20,363 nt of DNA. Source: an uncultured Dorea sp. (GTDB taxonomy: Bacteria; Bacillota; Clostridia; Lachnospirales; Lachnospiraceae). The stretch spans positions 1-20,363 of the forward strand of contig CAJUAM010000047.1 of NCBI GenBank assembly GCA_910584615.1, written 5' to 3'. The stretch's first letter is position 1, and each line of letters begins with the position of its first letter. The notes beneath the pieces are model-generated. The model did no database searches, had not been told where the DNA came from, and worked only from the letters and a program-made list of their open reading frames with translations. A program made the translations under genes and the position numbers. Shown here piece after piece: positions 1 to 8,047 of this stretch.

Positions 1-78
1 CGCACGAGTCACACCTGCCCCTATTTAGAACTATCTATTTCCCGATTGCCCCTTTCTATTCACTAAATCATAACTGTA
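1..78. other. 3' flank of hydrogenase gene, no feature seen
   Basis: This stretch lies after the TAG stop of the hydrogenase gene. I see no clear hairpin with a T-tract and no convincing reading frame. The end of the hydrogenase transcript therefore probably lies outside the window. Confidence 0.4.
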
Positions 79-1824
79 CTACCGGCCATTTGCCAGATCA
101 TCCAGATGATCGCTGTGCAACAGCATATGCGCTTTATGTCCGTTCGGCTCACCGAAAAATTCTTTATAAAGCAGATCAATATCCGGATTTTCGTGAGAAT
201 ATCTGAGATCCGCGTGCTCATCCAGATAATAAAGATTCTTTCCTCTTTCAAAGGCAAGTTCTTCGCCGTCATGGATCGGCTGTCCGCCGCCGCCTACGCA
301 GCCTCCCGGACACGCCATAACTTCTACAAAGTCATACTGAACCTCGCCTTTTTCTATCTTATTAAGGAGCGCTCTTGTATTGCCGAGCCCGCTGACTACC
401 GCAGTCCTCACCTGAATGTCATCCACCGCGAAAGTCGCCTCCTGAACACCGTTGTTTTCATTGAAGCCCTGAGCCCGGACTGCCTTGAAAGCATCCACCG
501 GAGGATTCTCTCCTTTGATCAGGAAATACGCGCTTCTAAGAGCCGCTTCCATAACTCCGCCAGTCGCCCCGAATATAACGCCTGCCCCGGTACCTTCCTG
601 CATCGGACGGTCACTCTCAATATCTTTGAGGGTATCCGGGCTGATGTGAGCAGAGCGGATCATCCTTACCAGTTCTCTTGTAGTAATAACCGCATCAATA
701 TCATGTCCAGCATACTCTTCATAGAAAAGCTCCATCTCGCGCTCAGCTTTCTTAGCTACGCAAGGCATAACAGAAACTGTATAGATTTCTTCCGGGCTTA
801 CTCTTAACTTCTGCGCAAAGTAAGTCTTCATCACCGCGCCGAACATCTGCTGCGGTGATTTTGCAGAGGACAGATATCTCACAAGATGCGGGAACTGTGA
901 CTTAATAAATCTCACCCATCCCGGACAGCATGAAGTAAACATAGGACGTTCCTTCAGCTCTCCAGAGGTAAATCTCTTAACAAACTCTGTTCCTTCCTCC
1001 ATAATAGTAAGATCTGCCGAGAAACAGGTGTCAAATACATAATCTACACCCATCCGTTTCAGGGAATCTAATATCTTTCCGATAGTTGCTTCTTCTGAAC
1101 TCATACCAAGCTGCTCGCCCCACGCCGCGCGTACCGCCGGAGCCACCTGAGCGACAACAATCTTCTTTGGATCCGCGATTGCTTTCCATACCTTGCCTGT
1201 ATCACTTCTCTCATGCAAAGCTCCCACCGGACAGTGGGTAACACACTGTCCGCACAGGGAACAGGCTGACTCTTCAATTGTCTTATGTCCGGATACATTG
1301 ACTGTAGTACGGGAACCCGTTCCTTCCAAATCCCATATATGCAGTCCCTGTACTTTGTCGCATACCTGAATACACCGCATACACTTGATACATTTCGCAG
1401 AATTCCGGATCAGAGGGAAGTTCTTATTCCATGGCTGATACTCAAGCTCCTGCCTGAACGGGATCTCCAGAATATCCAGATCATTAGCCACCTTCTGAAG
1501 ACTGCAGTTTCCGCTCCTTGTACAGGTAACGCAGAGACAATCATGCTGTGACAGGATCAGCTCTACAGTATTCCTCCTGTGCCTCCTTACTTTCGGACTG
1601 TTGGTAAAGATCACCATACCCTCTTCAGCCACATTGTTACAAGATGTAATTAACTTTTCATTTCCCTCTAATTCAACCACGCACACACGGCAAGCCGCTA
1701 TTTCATTGATCCCTTTGAGATAACAGAGCTTCGGAATCGGAATCCCATTCTGTGCGGCAGCTTCCATGATCGTGGTGTTTTCTTGTACGGATATCTGTTT
1801 TCCATCAATTGTAAGATTTACCAT
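79..1824 (-). CDS. hydA: [FeFe]-hydrogenase, group A, CpI-like multi-cluster form
   Basis: This 581-aa cytosolic enzyme interconverts H2 with protons and electrons. It has the full modular layout of clostridial CpI. An N-terminal [2Fe-2S] domain uses C34, C45, C48 and C62. A His-ligated [4Fe-4S] site uses H94, C98, C101 and C107. Two ferredoxin-type [4Fe-4S] clusters use C145/148/151/155 and C188/191/194/198. The H-cluster domain carries all three signatures: TSCCPGW (C299, C300), MPCVAKKAE (C355) and MACPGGCVGGGGQP (C505, C509). C299 matches the CpI proton-relay cysteine, and the nearby MEEGTE acidic motif is present, so it should be catalytic. The ATG overlaps the end of the upstream gene by 7 nt and has AAAGGAGG (1837-1844) 12 nt before it, so the two are translationally coupled. 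The neighbour is a NuoF-C/GltD fusion rather than NuoE/NuoF, which resembles the glutamate-synthase-linked (group A2) arrangement; that subgroup assignment is inference. Confidence 0.96.
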   Translation of the reverse strand: MVNLTIDGKQISVQENTTIMEAAAQNGIPIPKLCYLKGINEIAACRVCVVELEGNEKLITSCNNVAEEGMVIFTNSPKVRRHRRNTVELILSQHDCLCVTCTRSGNCSLQKVANDLDILEIPFRQELEYQPWNKNFPLIRNSAKCIKCMRCIQVCDKVQGLHIWDLEGTGSRTTVNVSGHKTIEESACSLCGQCVTHCPVGALHERSDTGKVWKAIADPKKIVVAQVAPAVRAAWGEQLGMSSEEATIGKILDSLKRMGVDYVFDTCFSADLTIMEEGTEFVKRFTSGELKERPMFTSCCPGWVRFIKSQFPHLVRYLSSAKSPQQMFGAVMKTYFAQKLRVSPEEIYTVSVMPCVAKKAEREMELFYEEYAGHDIDAVITTRELVRMIRSAHISPDTLKDIESDRPMQEGTGAGVIFGATGGVMEAALRSAYFLIKGENPPVDAFKAVRAQGFNENNGVQEATFAVDDIQVRTAVVSGLGNTRALLNKIEKGEVQYDFVEVMACPGGCVGGGGQPIHDGEELAFERGKNLYYLDEHADLRYSHENPDIDLLYKEFFGEPNGHKAHMLLHSDHLDDLANGR

Positions 1825-3650
1825 AATTTCTCTCTGCCTCCTTTAAAGATTCCATATCCAAAGTGATCACATCTCAAGCACCTGCCTGCTTCCTGCTTAG
1901 CCTCTCTCTCGGTCATACAGTTCTCACAGCCGTCCCAGTCTTTCACTCTCTCACAGGCCTCCCGCTCGGTTAAGTTCACTCTGCCGCATGGTGTACGGTC
2001 GAAAAGACGCGCCTCCGGGATCTCAACATCACAGGAAATCTCGTGATGATAACCCAGATACTCGTCAATATTGGCTGCCGCAACTTTCGCAGCGGCAATC
2101 GCCTTGATCACAGAGGCCGGTCCGCTCGCGCAGTCCCCGCCCGCGAACACACCAGGAAGATTTTCAATAGCACCGTTGCTCTTTGTAACAATCTTTCCTC
2201 GTGATACAGGTATTCCTGCCTCTTCAAAATGCTTTGTCTCAATATTCTGTCCAATGGCAACTACTAAAATATCACATGGAATATATACATCCTCTTCCCC
2301 TGTCGGCCTTATGCTGGCGCGTCCGTCCTTAATCGCGCTGATCATCTGCGGAGATACATAGATGCCCTTCACATGGTTATTCTCATCAATATCAAGAGAA
2401 GACGGTGCTTTCAATGTCTGTACTTCGATACCCTCCGCGATCGCGCCTTCGATCTCTGAAGGAAGCGCAGTCATATCCGCAATCCTTCTTCTATATACAA
2501 CACTTACCTTCTTAGCTCCAAGGCGCTTTGCCGTACGGACCGCGTCCATCGTTACATTGCCTCCTCCGATAACAGCTACCTCTTTGCCAGTCAGGTCCAT
2601 GATAATATTCTTTCCTACATTTCTAAGGAACTGCACTGCTGAGAAGATGCCTTCTGCATTTTCTCCCTCTAAGCCTAACTTCTTATCCGTGCTGGCCCCA
2701 ATCGTGATCAGAACAGCATCATATTCCTTCTGAAGCTGTTGGATCGTAATATCGGGACCGATCTTTAAGCCATGTTTTACTTCGACTCCGGTCTCTATGA
2801 TCGCGTTCACATCATCCTCAAGACGGTCCTTCGGCAGACGGTAATTCGGGATACCGTACCGGAGCATACCCCCAAGCTTCGGCAGCATCTCATAGACAGT
2901 TGTCTGATGTCCCATAAGCTGCAGGTAATAAGCAGCGCTCAAACCGCCTGGCCCTCCGCCTAATACTGCTATTGTCTTTCCTGTCGATGGCGCGCATGAC
3001 GGCGGTTTTACCTCTCCCGCAAAATCAGCCGCAACTCTTTTAAGACCGCGGATGTTTATCGCATCGTCCATCATATTCCTGCGGCATCTTGCCTCGCACG
3101 GATGCTCGCAGATAAATCCGCAGGTAGTCGGGAACGGATTGTCTTTGCGGATCAGCCTGATCGCGTCCGCATAACGTCCTTCTCCTACCAGTGCCACGTA
3201 TCCCGGAATATCCACATGTGCCGGACATAAAGACACACACGGAACCGGCTGGCTGTATGTACAGGTACAGCGTCCATGCTCAATATGCTCGATATAGTCG
3301 TCCCGATACCCGATCAGCCCCTTATAGACCATATTGGCCGCCTCATAACCAATAGCACAGTCTGCTGATTCCATGATCGAAAGAGCGGTCTGCTCCATTA
3401 CCTCCAAAGTCTCCATCGTTGCTTTCCCATCAAGTACATCCTTGATGAAATGATTCAGTTGTCCAAGCCCGATACGGCACGGTACACATTTACCGCATGT
3501 CTGTGCATGGCACAGCTCCAGAAAAGCACGCGACATATCAACCGGACATAGTCCCGGAGGACTTGACTCAATTCTTCGCTCTAAATCCTTGTAAAGTTCT
3601 TCCATGACAATACGGGCTTTTTTAGGCGAATCAAGCTCTAGTCTGCTCAT
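1818..3650 (-). CDS. NuoF C-terminal Fe-S domain fused to GltD-like NAD(P)H:FAD oxidoreductase
   Basis: This is a probable flavoprotein partner of the adjacent hydrogenase. Numbered from the ATG at 3650 (610 aa), residues about 35-125 form the NADH_4Fe-4S domain of NuoF, with C52, C55 and C58 in CGKCVPC and a distal C98. The FMN/NADH-binding and SLBB parts of NuoF are absent. Residues about 125-210 match the GltD iron-sulfur domain (C128, C130, C138, C142, C177, C181, C185, C189). Then come the FAD motif GGGPGG (231-236), an NAD(P) motif GGGNVTMD (362-369) and the closing FAD motif GGDCASGP (504-511). Four more cysteines near the C-terminus (C575, C578, C591, C594) could hold a further site. 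An in-frame ATG at 3698 adds 16 residues but lacks a Shine-Dalgarno site, while AGAAGG lies 10 nt before 3650, so I prefer the latter. No glutamate synthase large subunit is present in the window. Confidence 0.88.
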   Translation of the reverse strand: MSRLELDSPKKARIVMEELYKDLERRIESSPPGLCPVDMSRAFLELCHAQTCGKCVPCRIGLGQLNHFIKDVLDGKATMETLEVMEQTALSIMESADCAIGYEAANMVYKGLIGYRDDYIEHIEHGRCTCTYSQPVPCVSLCPAHVDIPGYVALVGEGRYADAIRLIRKDNPFPTTCGFICEHPCEARCRRNMMDDAINIRGLKRVAADFAGEVKPPSCAPSTGKTIAVLGGGPGGLSAAYYLQLMGHQTTVYEMLPKLGGMLRYGIPNYRLPKDRLEDDVNAIIETGVEVKHGLKIGPDITIQQLQKEYDAVLITIGASTDKKLGLEGENAEGIFSAVQFLRNVGKNIIMDLTGKEVAVIGGGNVTMDAVRTAKRLGAKKVSVVYRRRIADMTALPSEIEGAIAEGIEVQTLKAPSSLDIDENNHVKGIYVSPQMISAIKDGRASIRPTGEEDVYIPCDILVVAIGQNIETKHFEEAGIPVSRGKIVTKSNGAIENLPGVFAGGDCASGPASVIKAIAAAKVAAANIDEYLGYHHEISCDVEIPEARLFDRTPCGRVNLTEREACERVKDWDGCENCMTEREAKQEAGRCLRCDHFGYGIFKGGREKLW

Positions 3651-3779
3651 TCTTATCTTACCTTCTTTCGTCAGATTTTCCCCAATATAAATCTTCATTC
3701 ATATTTTCACGGACGAAATCCGCCCGCCCCTCAGGGTCATAAATTATGGGATGCCCTGCGGATATATTTTTGTAGATTT

Positions 3780-3807
3780 ATTATAACATCACGGACAAAA
3801 TTTGTAA
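3780..3807 (-). promoter_or_regulatory. Putative sigma-A promoter of the hydrogenase operon
   Basis: On the minus strand, TTACAA (3802-3807) and a perfect TATAAT (3780-3785) are 16 nt apart. Transcription would start near 3773, leaving a leader of about 120 nt to the preferred start codon. The leader contains short inverted repeats (such as CGGA/TCCG) but no riboswitch that I recognise. Confidence 0.6.
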
Positions 3808-3819
3808 GTGTTTTGACAA
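3802..3819. promoter_or_regulatory. Candidate Rex operator overlapping the -35
   Basis: The minus strand reads TTGTCAAAACACTTACAA, a dyad with perfect outer TTGT/ACAA arms. It matches the clostridial Rex consensus TTGTTAANNNNTTAACAA at 11 of 14 defined positions. It covers the -35 hexamer of the hydrogenase promoter, as expected for a repressor that senses the NADH/NAD+ ratio. Rex control of fermentative and hydrogenase genes is known in Clostridia; binding here is inferred. Confidence 0.5.
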
Positions 3820-3857
3820 AAGTAGTTTTTTTAACGGTAATGTCATACATTTAACGC

Positions 3858-3900
3858 AAAAAACTCCCACACGCAATAAGAGCCTGCTCCTGCAGACTCT
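3858..3900 (-). terminator. Possible terminator after the asparaginase gene
   Basis: On the minus strand a 9-bp stem (AGAGTCTGC / GCAGGCTCT, one G-T pair, 4-nt loop, 3879-3900) is followed about 15 nt later by a run of six T (3858-3863). A weaker second stem just before the T run is also possible. The gap between the main stem and the T-tract makes this a less than ideal intrinsic terminator. Its position between two transcription units supports the call. Confidence 0.45.
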
Positions 3901-3974
3901 CATCATCATCAAATATTTTATTCTGTTTATATCAGAGTAATACGTTCAGACTGTCTGAGCATTTCCTATACAGG

Positions 3975-4979
3975 CTACTCCGCAAACAATATATCATAGT
4001 TTATCTGCCGGTAAAAAAGATCCCTGAATTCTTTCTTCGTCAGCCCTTCCATACCCATAAGCCACATAAGCTTCGTAATGACAGCCTCTGTGGTCATGTC
4101 GTACGCTTCCATCAGGTTAAACTCCTTTTTTATAGTCTTACCTACCGCGTACACCATCATATCACTGCCTTCATTTACTACCTGCGTCGTCACAACTACA
4201 TGCTTGCCTTCCTGTTCCCACTTTTTCATCTCCGAGCGGAATATATCAGTCAAAGACTTTGGCATGCCGCCCACCCCAAAGCTTTCTACTACGATACAGT
4301 CATAATTATCAAATAGATAGTAAAGTATGTCCGGCTTAAGTCCCGGAATCAGTTTCAGCACACACACACTGTCCTTCATATTGTAGTAAAAATGTACCCG
4401 CTCTTTATACGGCATCTCCGGAATATAGCGGATAAGCCTTCTGTCCCTGATGACCGCGTGATAAGGAAAATTAATACTGGAAAAAGCATTGTAGCTTTTG
4501 GACATCTCCTTTTTTGCTCTGGTTCCCGCGATGACTTTGCCGTCAAATACGATATTCACACCCTGAGACTGCCCATCAGCCGCATAGATAAAGCTGTCTG
4601 ACAGATTGGTCCTTGCATCCGTCACATCATGGCTGATAGGCTTTTGAGCCCCGGTAATAACAATCGGTTTGTTGGAATTCTGTATCATATAAGACAACGC
4701 GCAGGCTGTATATGCCAGTGTGTCAGTACCATGGCAGATGACAAATCCGTCATAGCTGTAATAATTCTGCTCTATAGTCTTAACGATCAATTGCCAGTGC
4801 TCAGGCTTTACATTGGTGCTGTCCAGATTACACACCTGAATAGTCTCTACGTCACAGATATTTTTTACATCCGGAATATAATACAAGATATCCTCCGGTG
4901 TAAGCCCCGGAGTCAGACCGTCTTCTGTTTCTTTGGAGGCAATCGTACCGCCCGTCCCAATCATAAGTATCTTTTTCAT
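3975..4979 (-). CDS. ansA: Type I L-asparaginase, cytosolic
   Basis: This enzyme hydrolyses L-asparagine to L-aspartate and ammonia. Numbered from the ATG at 4979 (334 aa), it has the N-terminal catalytic motif MIGTGGTIAS with T12. It also has a DST motif (D53, S54), the second-triad motif HGTDT (T85, D86) and a lysine at about position 157 in the RAKK segment that aligns with the catalytic lysine of E. coli enzymes. There is no signal peptide, so it is the cytosolic type I form rather than the secreted type II. The frame stays open to an ATG at 5036, 12 nt past the preceding stop. Family members normally begin only a few residues before GTGGT, and AGAGGG lies shortly upstream, so 4979 (or the GTG at 4985) is the likelier start. 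It is last in the putative six-gene unit, behind an aspartyl aminopeptidase. Confidence 0.93.
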   Translation of the reverse strand: MKKILMIGTGGTIASKETEDGLTPGLTPEDILYYIPDVKNICDVETIQVCNLDSTNVKPEHWQLIVKTIEQNYYSYDGFVICHGTDTLAYTACALSYMIQNSNKPIVITGAQKPISHDVTDARTNLSDSFIYAADGQSQGVNIVFDGKVIAGTRAKKEMSKSYNAFSSINFPYHAVIRDRRLIRYIPEMPYKERVHFYYNMKDSVCVLKLIPGLKPDILYYLFDNYDCIVVESFGVGGMPKSLTDIFRSEMKKWEQEGKHVVVTTQVVNEGSDMMVYAVGKTIKKEFNLMEAYDMTTEAVITKLMWLMGMEGLTKKEFRDLFYRQINYDILFAE

Positions 4980-5048
4980 CTTCACACTGTCCCTCTCTTT
5001 AACTTTGTACTCCATGGTGCCTGCGGACCGCTCCATCCTGACATCACT

Positions 5049-6368
5049 TTATCCTTCTATCCGGATCGTCCCGTCTCCTGCCGCTCTTATATGACTGTTA
5101 TAAAAACACTTTGCCGCCCGGATCATATACTCTGCATCCTTTACCCCGCAAGTCTCATAGGCAGAATGCATGGAAAGCTGGGCAAGCCCGATATCCACCG
5201 CATTCATGGACACCTGAGAGACAGCAATATTCCCAAGAGTACTGCCTCCAGCCTCATCAGAACGGTTCGCGAAAAACTGAAGGGGAACATCTGCCTTCTC
5301 ACAGATCGCCTTCATCACGGCAATACTCAGCGCATCACTGGTGTACTTCTGCCCGGCGTGAGACTTTACTACGATACCCTCGTTCATGTACACACAGTTA
5401 GTGATATCTGTCTTTTCCATGTGATTAGGATGCACCGCATGAGCATTGTCACAGCTTAACATAAAACTTCCTGCCACTGCCCGGTAAAAATCCTCCTCAT
5501 CCTTCCCAAGCGTCCGGTTGATCCTCCAGAGTACATCATAAAGAAATGTAGAACCTGCGCCCTGCTTTGTGCCGGAACCCACCTCTTCATTATCAAAGCA
5601 GGCAAATACATTCACATTCTTTTCATTGCTGCCTGCTAAAAAGCCCTTTAATGAGGCAAACGCGCATTCCAGATCGTCAATCCGCGGGCAGGATAAGAAC
5701 TCATTGCCGCTCCCCCACACAGCCGGCGCCATACGGTTATATAAGAACAGATCCATCCCGTAGATATCCTCTGCTCTCACATTAAGTTCTTCTGCTGCCA
5801 GGCTCTTAACCGTTCCGGTCTCTTTTCCCTCCCCAGACAATAACGGCAGCATATCAACCTGCTTATTAAGCTTTTGCCCTTCATTGACAGCACGGTTCAT
5901 ATGAATCGCAAGACTCGGGATCATCAGAAGATCTCTGTCAAGGTCAACCAGCCTTGTCTTAAGACCTTCTCCTGTCTTTATAATGACTCTCCCTGCCACG
6001 GAAAGAGGACGGTCAAACCATGTCGAACAAATCATACCACCATATCCTTCCGTATTCAATACCGTATATTTTTTCTTTATCTCAATCTCCGCATTTTCCT
6101 TAAGTTTGAATCCTGGTGAATCGCTGTGGGAGGCTGTCACATGAAAACTGTAATCTGAAAGTTCCTGTCCCACTTTAAAAGCAATAATACTGGAATGGTT
6201 CCTTGTGATATAATAACGCTTTCCCGGCTTAAGTTCCCATCTTTCGCGCTCCTTTAGCTCTTCAAAACTGTTCTCTCTCAGTATAGCGCTCATCTTCTCT
6301 GCCGCGTGAAATGCTGTAGGCGCGCTTTTTATAAATGAAGCCAGCTCCGTTATTATTTTCATATCCAC
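5049..6368 (-). CDS. apeB: M18-family aminopeptidase (aspartyl aminopeptidase type)
   Basis: This is a 439-aa cytosolic metallo-aminopeptidase of family M18, whose members remove N-terminal residues, typically Asp or Glu, from peptides. The binuclear metal site is visible: H81 in ASHSDSPGF, D231/D232 in PRIDDLE, E261/E262 in FDNEEVGSG, D307 in SCDNAHAVHP and H401 in QLSMHSAYE. Length and motif order are typical of the family. The start is a GTG (6366-6368) placed 8 nt after a perfect AGGAGG. An in-frame ATG two codons later is worse placed. The gene sits 32 nt after a small membrane protein gene and 69 nt before the asparaginase start chosen here. The pairing suggests recovery of aspartate from peptides and asparagine. 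Confidence 0.94.
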   Translation of the reverse strand: MDMKIITELASFIKSAPTAFHAAEKMSAILRENSFEELKERERWELKPGKRYYITRNHSSIIAFKVGQELSDYSFHVTASHSDSPGFKLKENAEIEIKKKYTVLNTEGYGGMICSTWFDRPLSVAGRVIIKTGEGLKTRLVDLDRDLLMIPSLAIHMNRAVNEGQKLNKQVDMLPLLSGEGKETGTVKSLAAEELNVRAEDIYGMDLFLYNRMAPAVWGSGNEFLSCPRIDDLECAFASLKGFLAGSNEKNVNVFACFDNEEVGSGTKQGAGSTFLYDVLWRINRTLGKDEEDFYRAVAGSFMLSCDNAHAVHPNHMEKTDITNCVYMNEGIVVKSHAGQKYTSDALSIAVMKAICEKADVPLQFFANRSDEAGGSTLGNIAVSQVSMNAVDIGLAQLSMHSAYETCGVKDAEYMIRAAKCFYNSHIRAAGDGTIRIEG

Positions 6369-6400
6369 GTCAAATACCTCCTATAACTCCTGTTTTCTTA

Positions 6401-6787
6401 TTATTCAGACTGATACAGTCCCCACCAGTACAGTACAGGCAGGATAAAATCCACTGCTACAAATACGGTAAATGTCCCATTCATCGCCATCTGCGCTACT
6501 GATACAAGAAGCAGTACCAGATAGATCCCTGCACAGATCACCGCGCCCTTTTTTGAACGTCCCCCAAATCCAAATATTCCCGCCGCGATAGAGCAAAGGC
6601 AGCTTACCATAGATATGATCAGACTAAAGGGGGTTAAAACCGCCTCAATCATAGTCATATCTATTCCCGGTATCTCCCTCATCTTCGGCAGCATGATATA
6701 ACTTACCGCTGTTCCAAATATTCCAAATACTCCTGAAATAATAAAAAGAACAGATACAATTTTTAATAGCTTTGTTGGTTTAAACAT
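6401..6787 (-). CDS. Small four-helix membrane protein, unknown function
   Basis: I do not recognise this 128-aa protein. It shows four hydrophobic stretches, at about residues 8-30, 50-72, 80-100 and 104-124. There is a short basic segment (GRSKKG) between helices 2 and 3 and a WWG motif near the end. There are no catalytic motifs or conserved cysteine pairs. A strong AAAGGAGG lies just before the ATG. It begins 20 nt after the MacB-like permease gene, so it is probably cotranscribed with the exporter and may be an accessory membrane subunit. That link is by position only. Helix count and hydropathy were judged by eye. Confidence 0.75.
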   Translation of the reverse strand: MFKPTKLLKIVSVLFIISGVFGIFGTAVSYIMLPKMREIPGIDMTMIEAVLTPFSLIISMVSCLCSIAAGIFGFGGRSKKGAVICAGIYLVLLLVSVAQMAMNGTFTVFVAVDFILPVLYWWGLYQSE

Positions 6788-6807
6788 TTCTCTTCCTCCT
6801 TTAAAAT

Positions 6808-8043
6808 CTACAATTGTTTCAATGCATCAATAGGACTCATCCTGGCTGCTTTTCTGGCGGGATAGATACCAAATACGATTCCTACTCCGCAGGAAAAGCA
6901 TGTAGTGATAACTACCGCGCCGGGAGAGAGCTTTGCAGAAAGCCCTCCGATCTCAAGCATAGATACTGTCCCCGATATAACAGCTCCTATCACTATCCCG
7001 ATGATCCCCCCTATACCAGAGATAATAGCGGACTCACACAGGAACTGAAAAATGATTGAAGATGTCTTTGCTCCAAGGGCCTTGCGGATACCAATCTCCC
7101 TTGTCCGCTCTGTTACAGACACCAGCATGATATTCATCACGCCGATTCCCCCTACCAGCAGAGAGATCCCTGCCACAAATACGATAAATGCCGTCACAGC
7201 ATCCAGAATACCTCCCATGGCATTTGCCATGTCCATGGACTGCTGTTTCATAAACAGATTCTCTCCTTCATTCCTGTGCCTGCTGTTGAGCACCCGGACC
7301 GCCGCTTTTGCCACGGAATTTTCATTCTCATTTTCACTAAGATAGATATTAAGTGACTGAAAATCTTCCACCCGTTCTCCCCAGCTGTCTACCATTGTAT
7401 AAGGCATCTCTATATAGACCGGCATCGTCATTCCAAACATCTTCATTACTTCTTCATTAGATTTCATAATCTCCGGGTCGCCGTCACGCACGCCCTTGAT
7501 AGTCAGTGTCACGATTGCATCCTCCACCATCAGATCAAAATCCATCCCTACCACATCCGCCGTTCCGAACAGATACAGCGCGCTTGCTTTATCAAGGACA
7601 CAGACTGCCGCTCCATTCGATACATCATCGTCTGAAAAATAAGAACCATACAAAAGTTCAAGCTGTGCCGGATCCATCTGTGCATCCGGAGTGGTCAGCA
7701 TCATATACGCGTCAAAGCTCCCTTTCCTCGTCTCCACACTGCCCTGTGCCATACTGCTGGAAACCACGCCTTTTGCGCGGTCTCCCAGTGATGCCTTCAC
7801 CGCCGCGAGATCTTCCCAGGTTATCATAGATGTCTGGGTAGTCTCTTCAGGATTCGGCACTACAGTTACACTTTTTACTTCTGTGCTGGACATAACATCT
7901 GCTTTTAACCCATTTCCGATGGACACAATGGTGATCACCGAAGAAATGCCGATAATAATACCGAGCATGGTAAGAAAAGAACGTCCTTTATTTTCTCCGA
8001 TATTATAAAGTGCCATCTTTATATATTCGCCAAACTGTCCCAT
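6808..8043 (-). CDS. MacB/FtsX-type ABC exporter permease
   Basis: This 411-aa permease has the standard MacB layout. There is one transmembrane helix near the N-terminus (about 22-45) and an extracytoplasmic MacB_PCD domain of about 230 residues. Three helices form the FtsX domain (about 280-305, 335-360, 375-395). The coupling motif TERTREIGIRKALGA (311-325) and the C-terminal YPARKAARMSPIDAL (394-408) are characteristic. Unlike E. coli MacB, the ATPase is a separate gene, as in Bacillus YknXYZ. The gene starts 4 nt after the adaptor gene stops, with GGGGAG ahead of the ATG. Likely substrates of such systems are peptides, toxins or lipophilic compounds; nothing here identifies one. Confidence 0.93.
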   Translation of the reverse strand: MGQFGEYIKMALYNIGENKGRSFLTMLGIIIGISSVITIVSIGNGLKADVMSSTEVKSVTVVPNPEETTQTSMITWEDLAAVKASLGDRAKGVVSSSMAQGSVETRKGSFDAYMMLTTPDAQMDPAQLELLYGSYFSDDDVSNGAAVCVLDKASALYLFGTADVVGMDFDLMVEDAIVTLTIKGVRDGDPEIMKSNEEVMKMFGMTMPVYIEMPYTMVDSWGERVEDFQSLNIYLSENENENSVAKAAVRVLNSRHRNEGENLFMKQQSMDMANAMGGILDAVTAFIVFVAGISLLVGGIGVMNIMLVSVTERTREIGIRKALGAKTSSIIFQFLCESAIISGIGGIIGIVIGAVISGTVSMLEIGGLSAKLSPGAVVITTCFSCGVGIVFGIYPARKAARMSPIDALKQL

Positions 8044-8047
8044 ATAC

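Noticed and set aside
106..807. 233-codon open frame on the plus strand
   Set aside because: It lies entirely antisense to the hydrogenase gene, has no ribosome binding site and no recognisable protein features. The minus-strand frame has every H-cluster motif.
1818..3698. Glutamate synthase small subunit acting with GltB
   Set aside because: The N-terminal NuoF-type Fe-S domain, the overlap with hydA and the lack of a large-subunit gene in the window point to a hydrogenase partner instead.
3699..3779. Riboswitch in the hydrogenase leader
   Set aside because: Short stems are present (CGGA/TCCG, CAGGG/CCCTG), but no known aptamer core and no terminator or sequestered ribosome binding site could be drawn.
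4629..5459. 276-codon open frame on the plus strand
   Set aside because: It runs antisense across the asparaginase and M18 genes, both of which show catalytic motifs. Its product is of odd composition (rich in His, Arg, Cys) and looks like a shadow.
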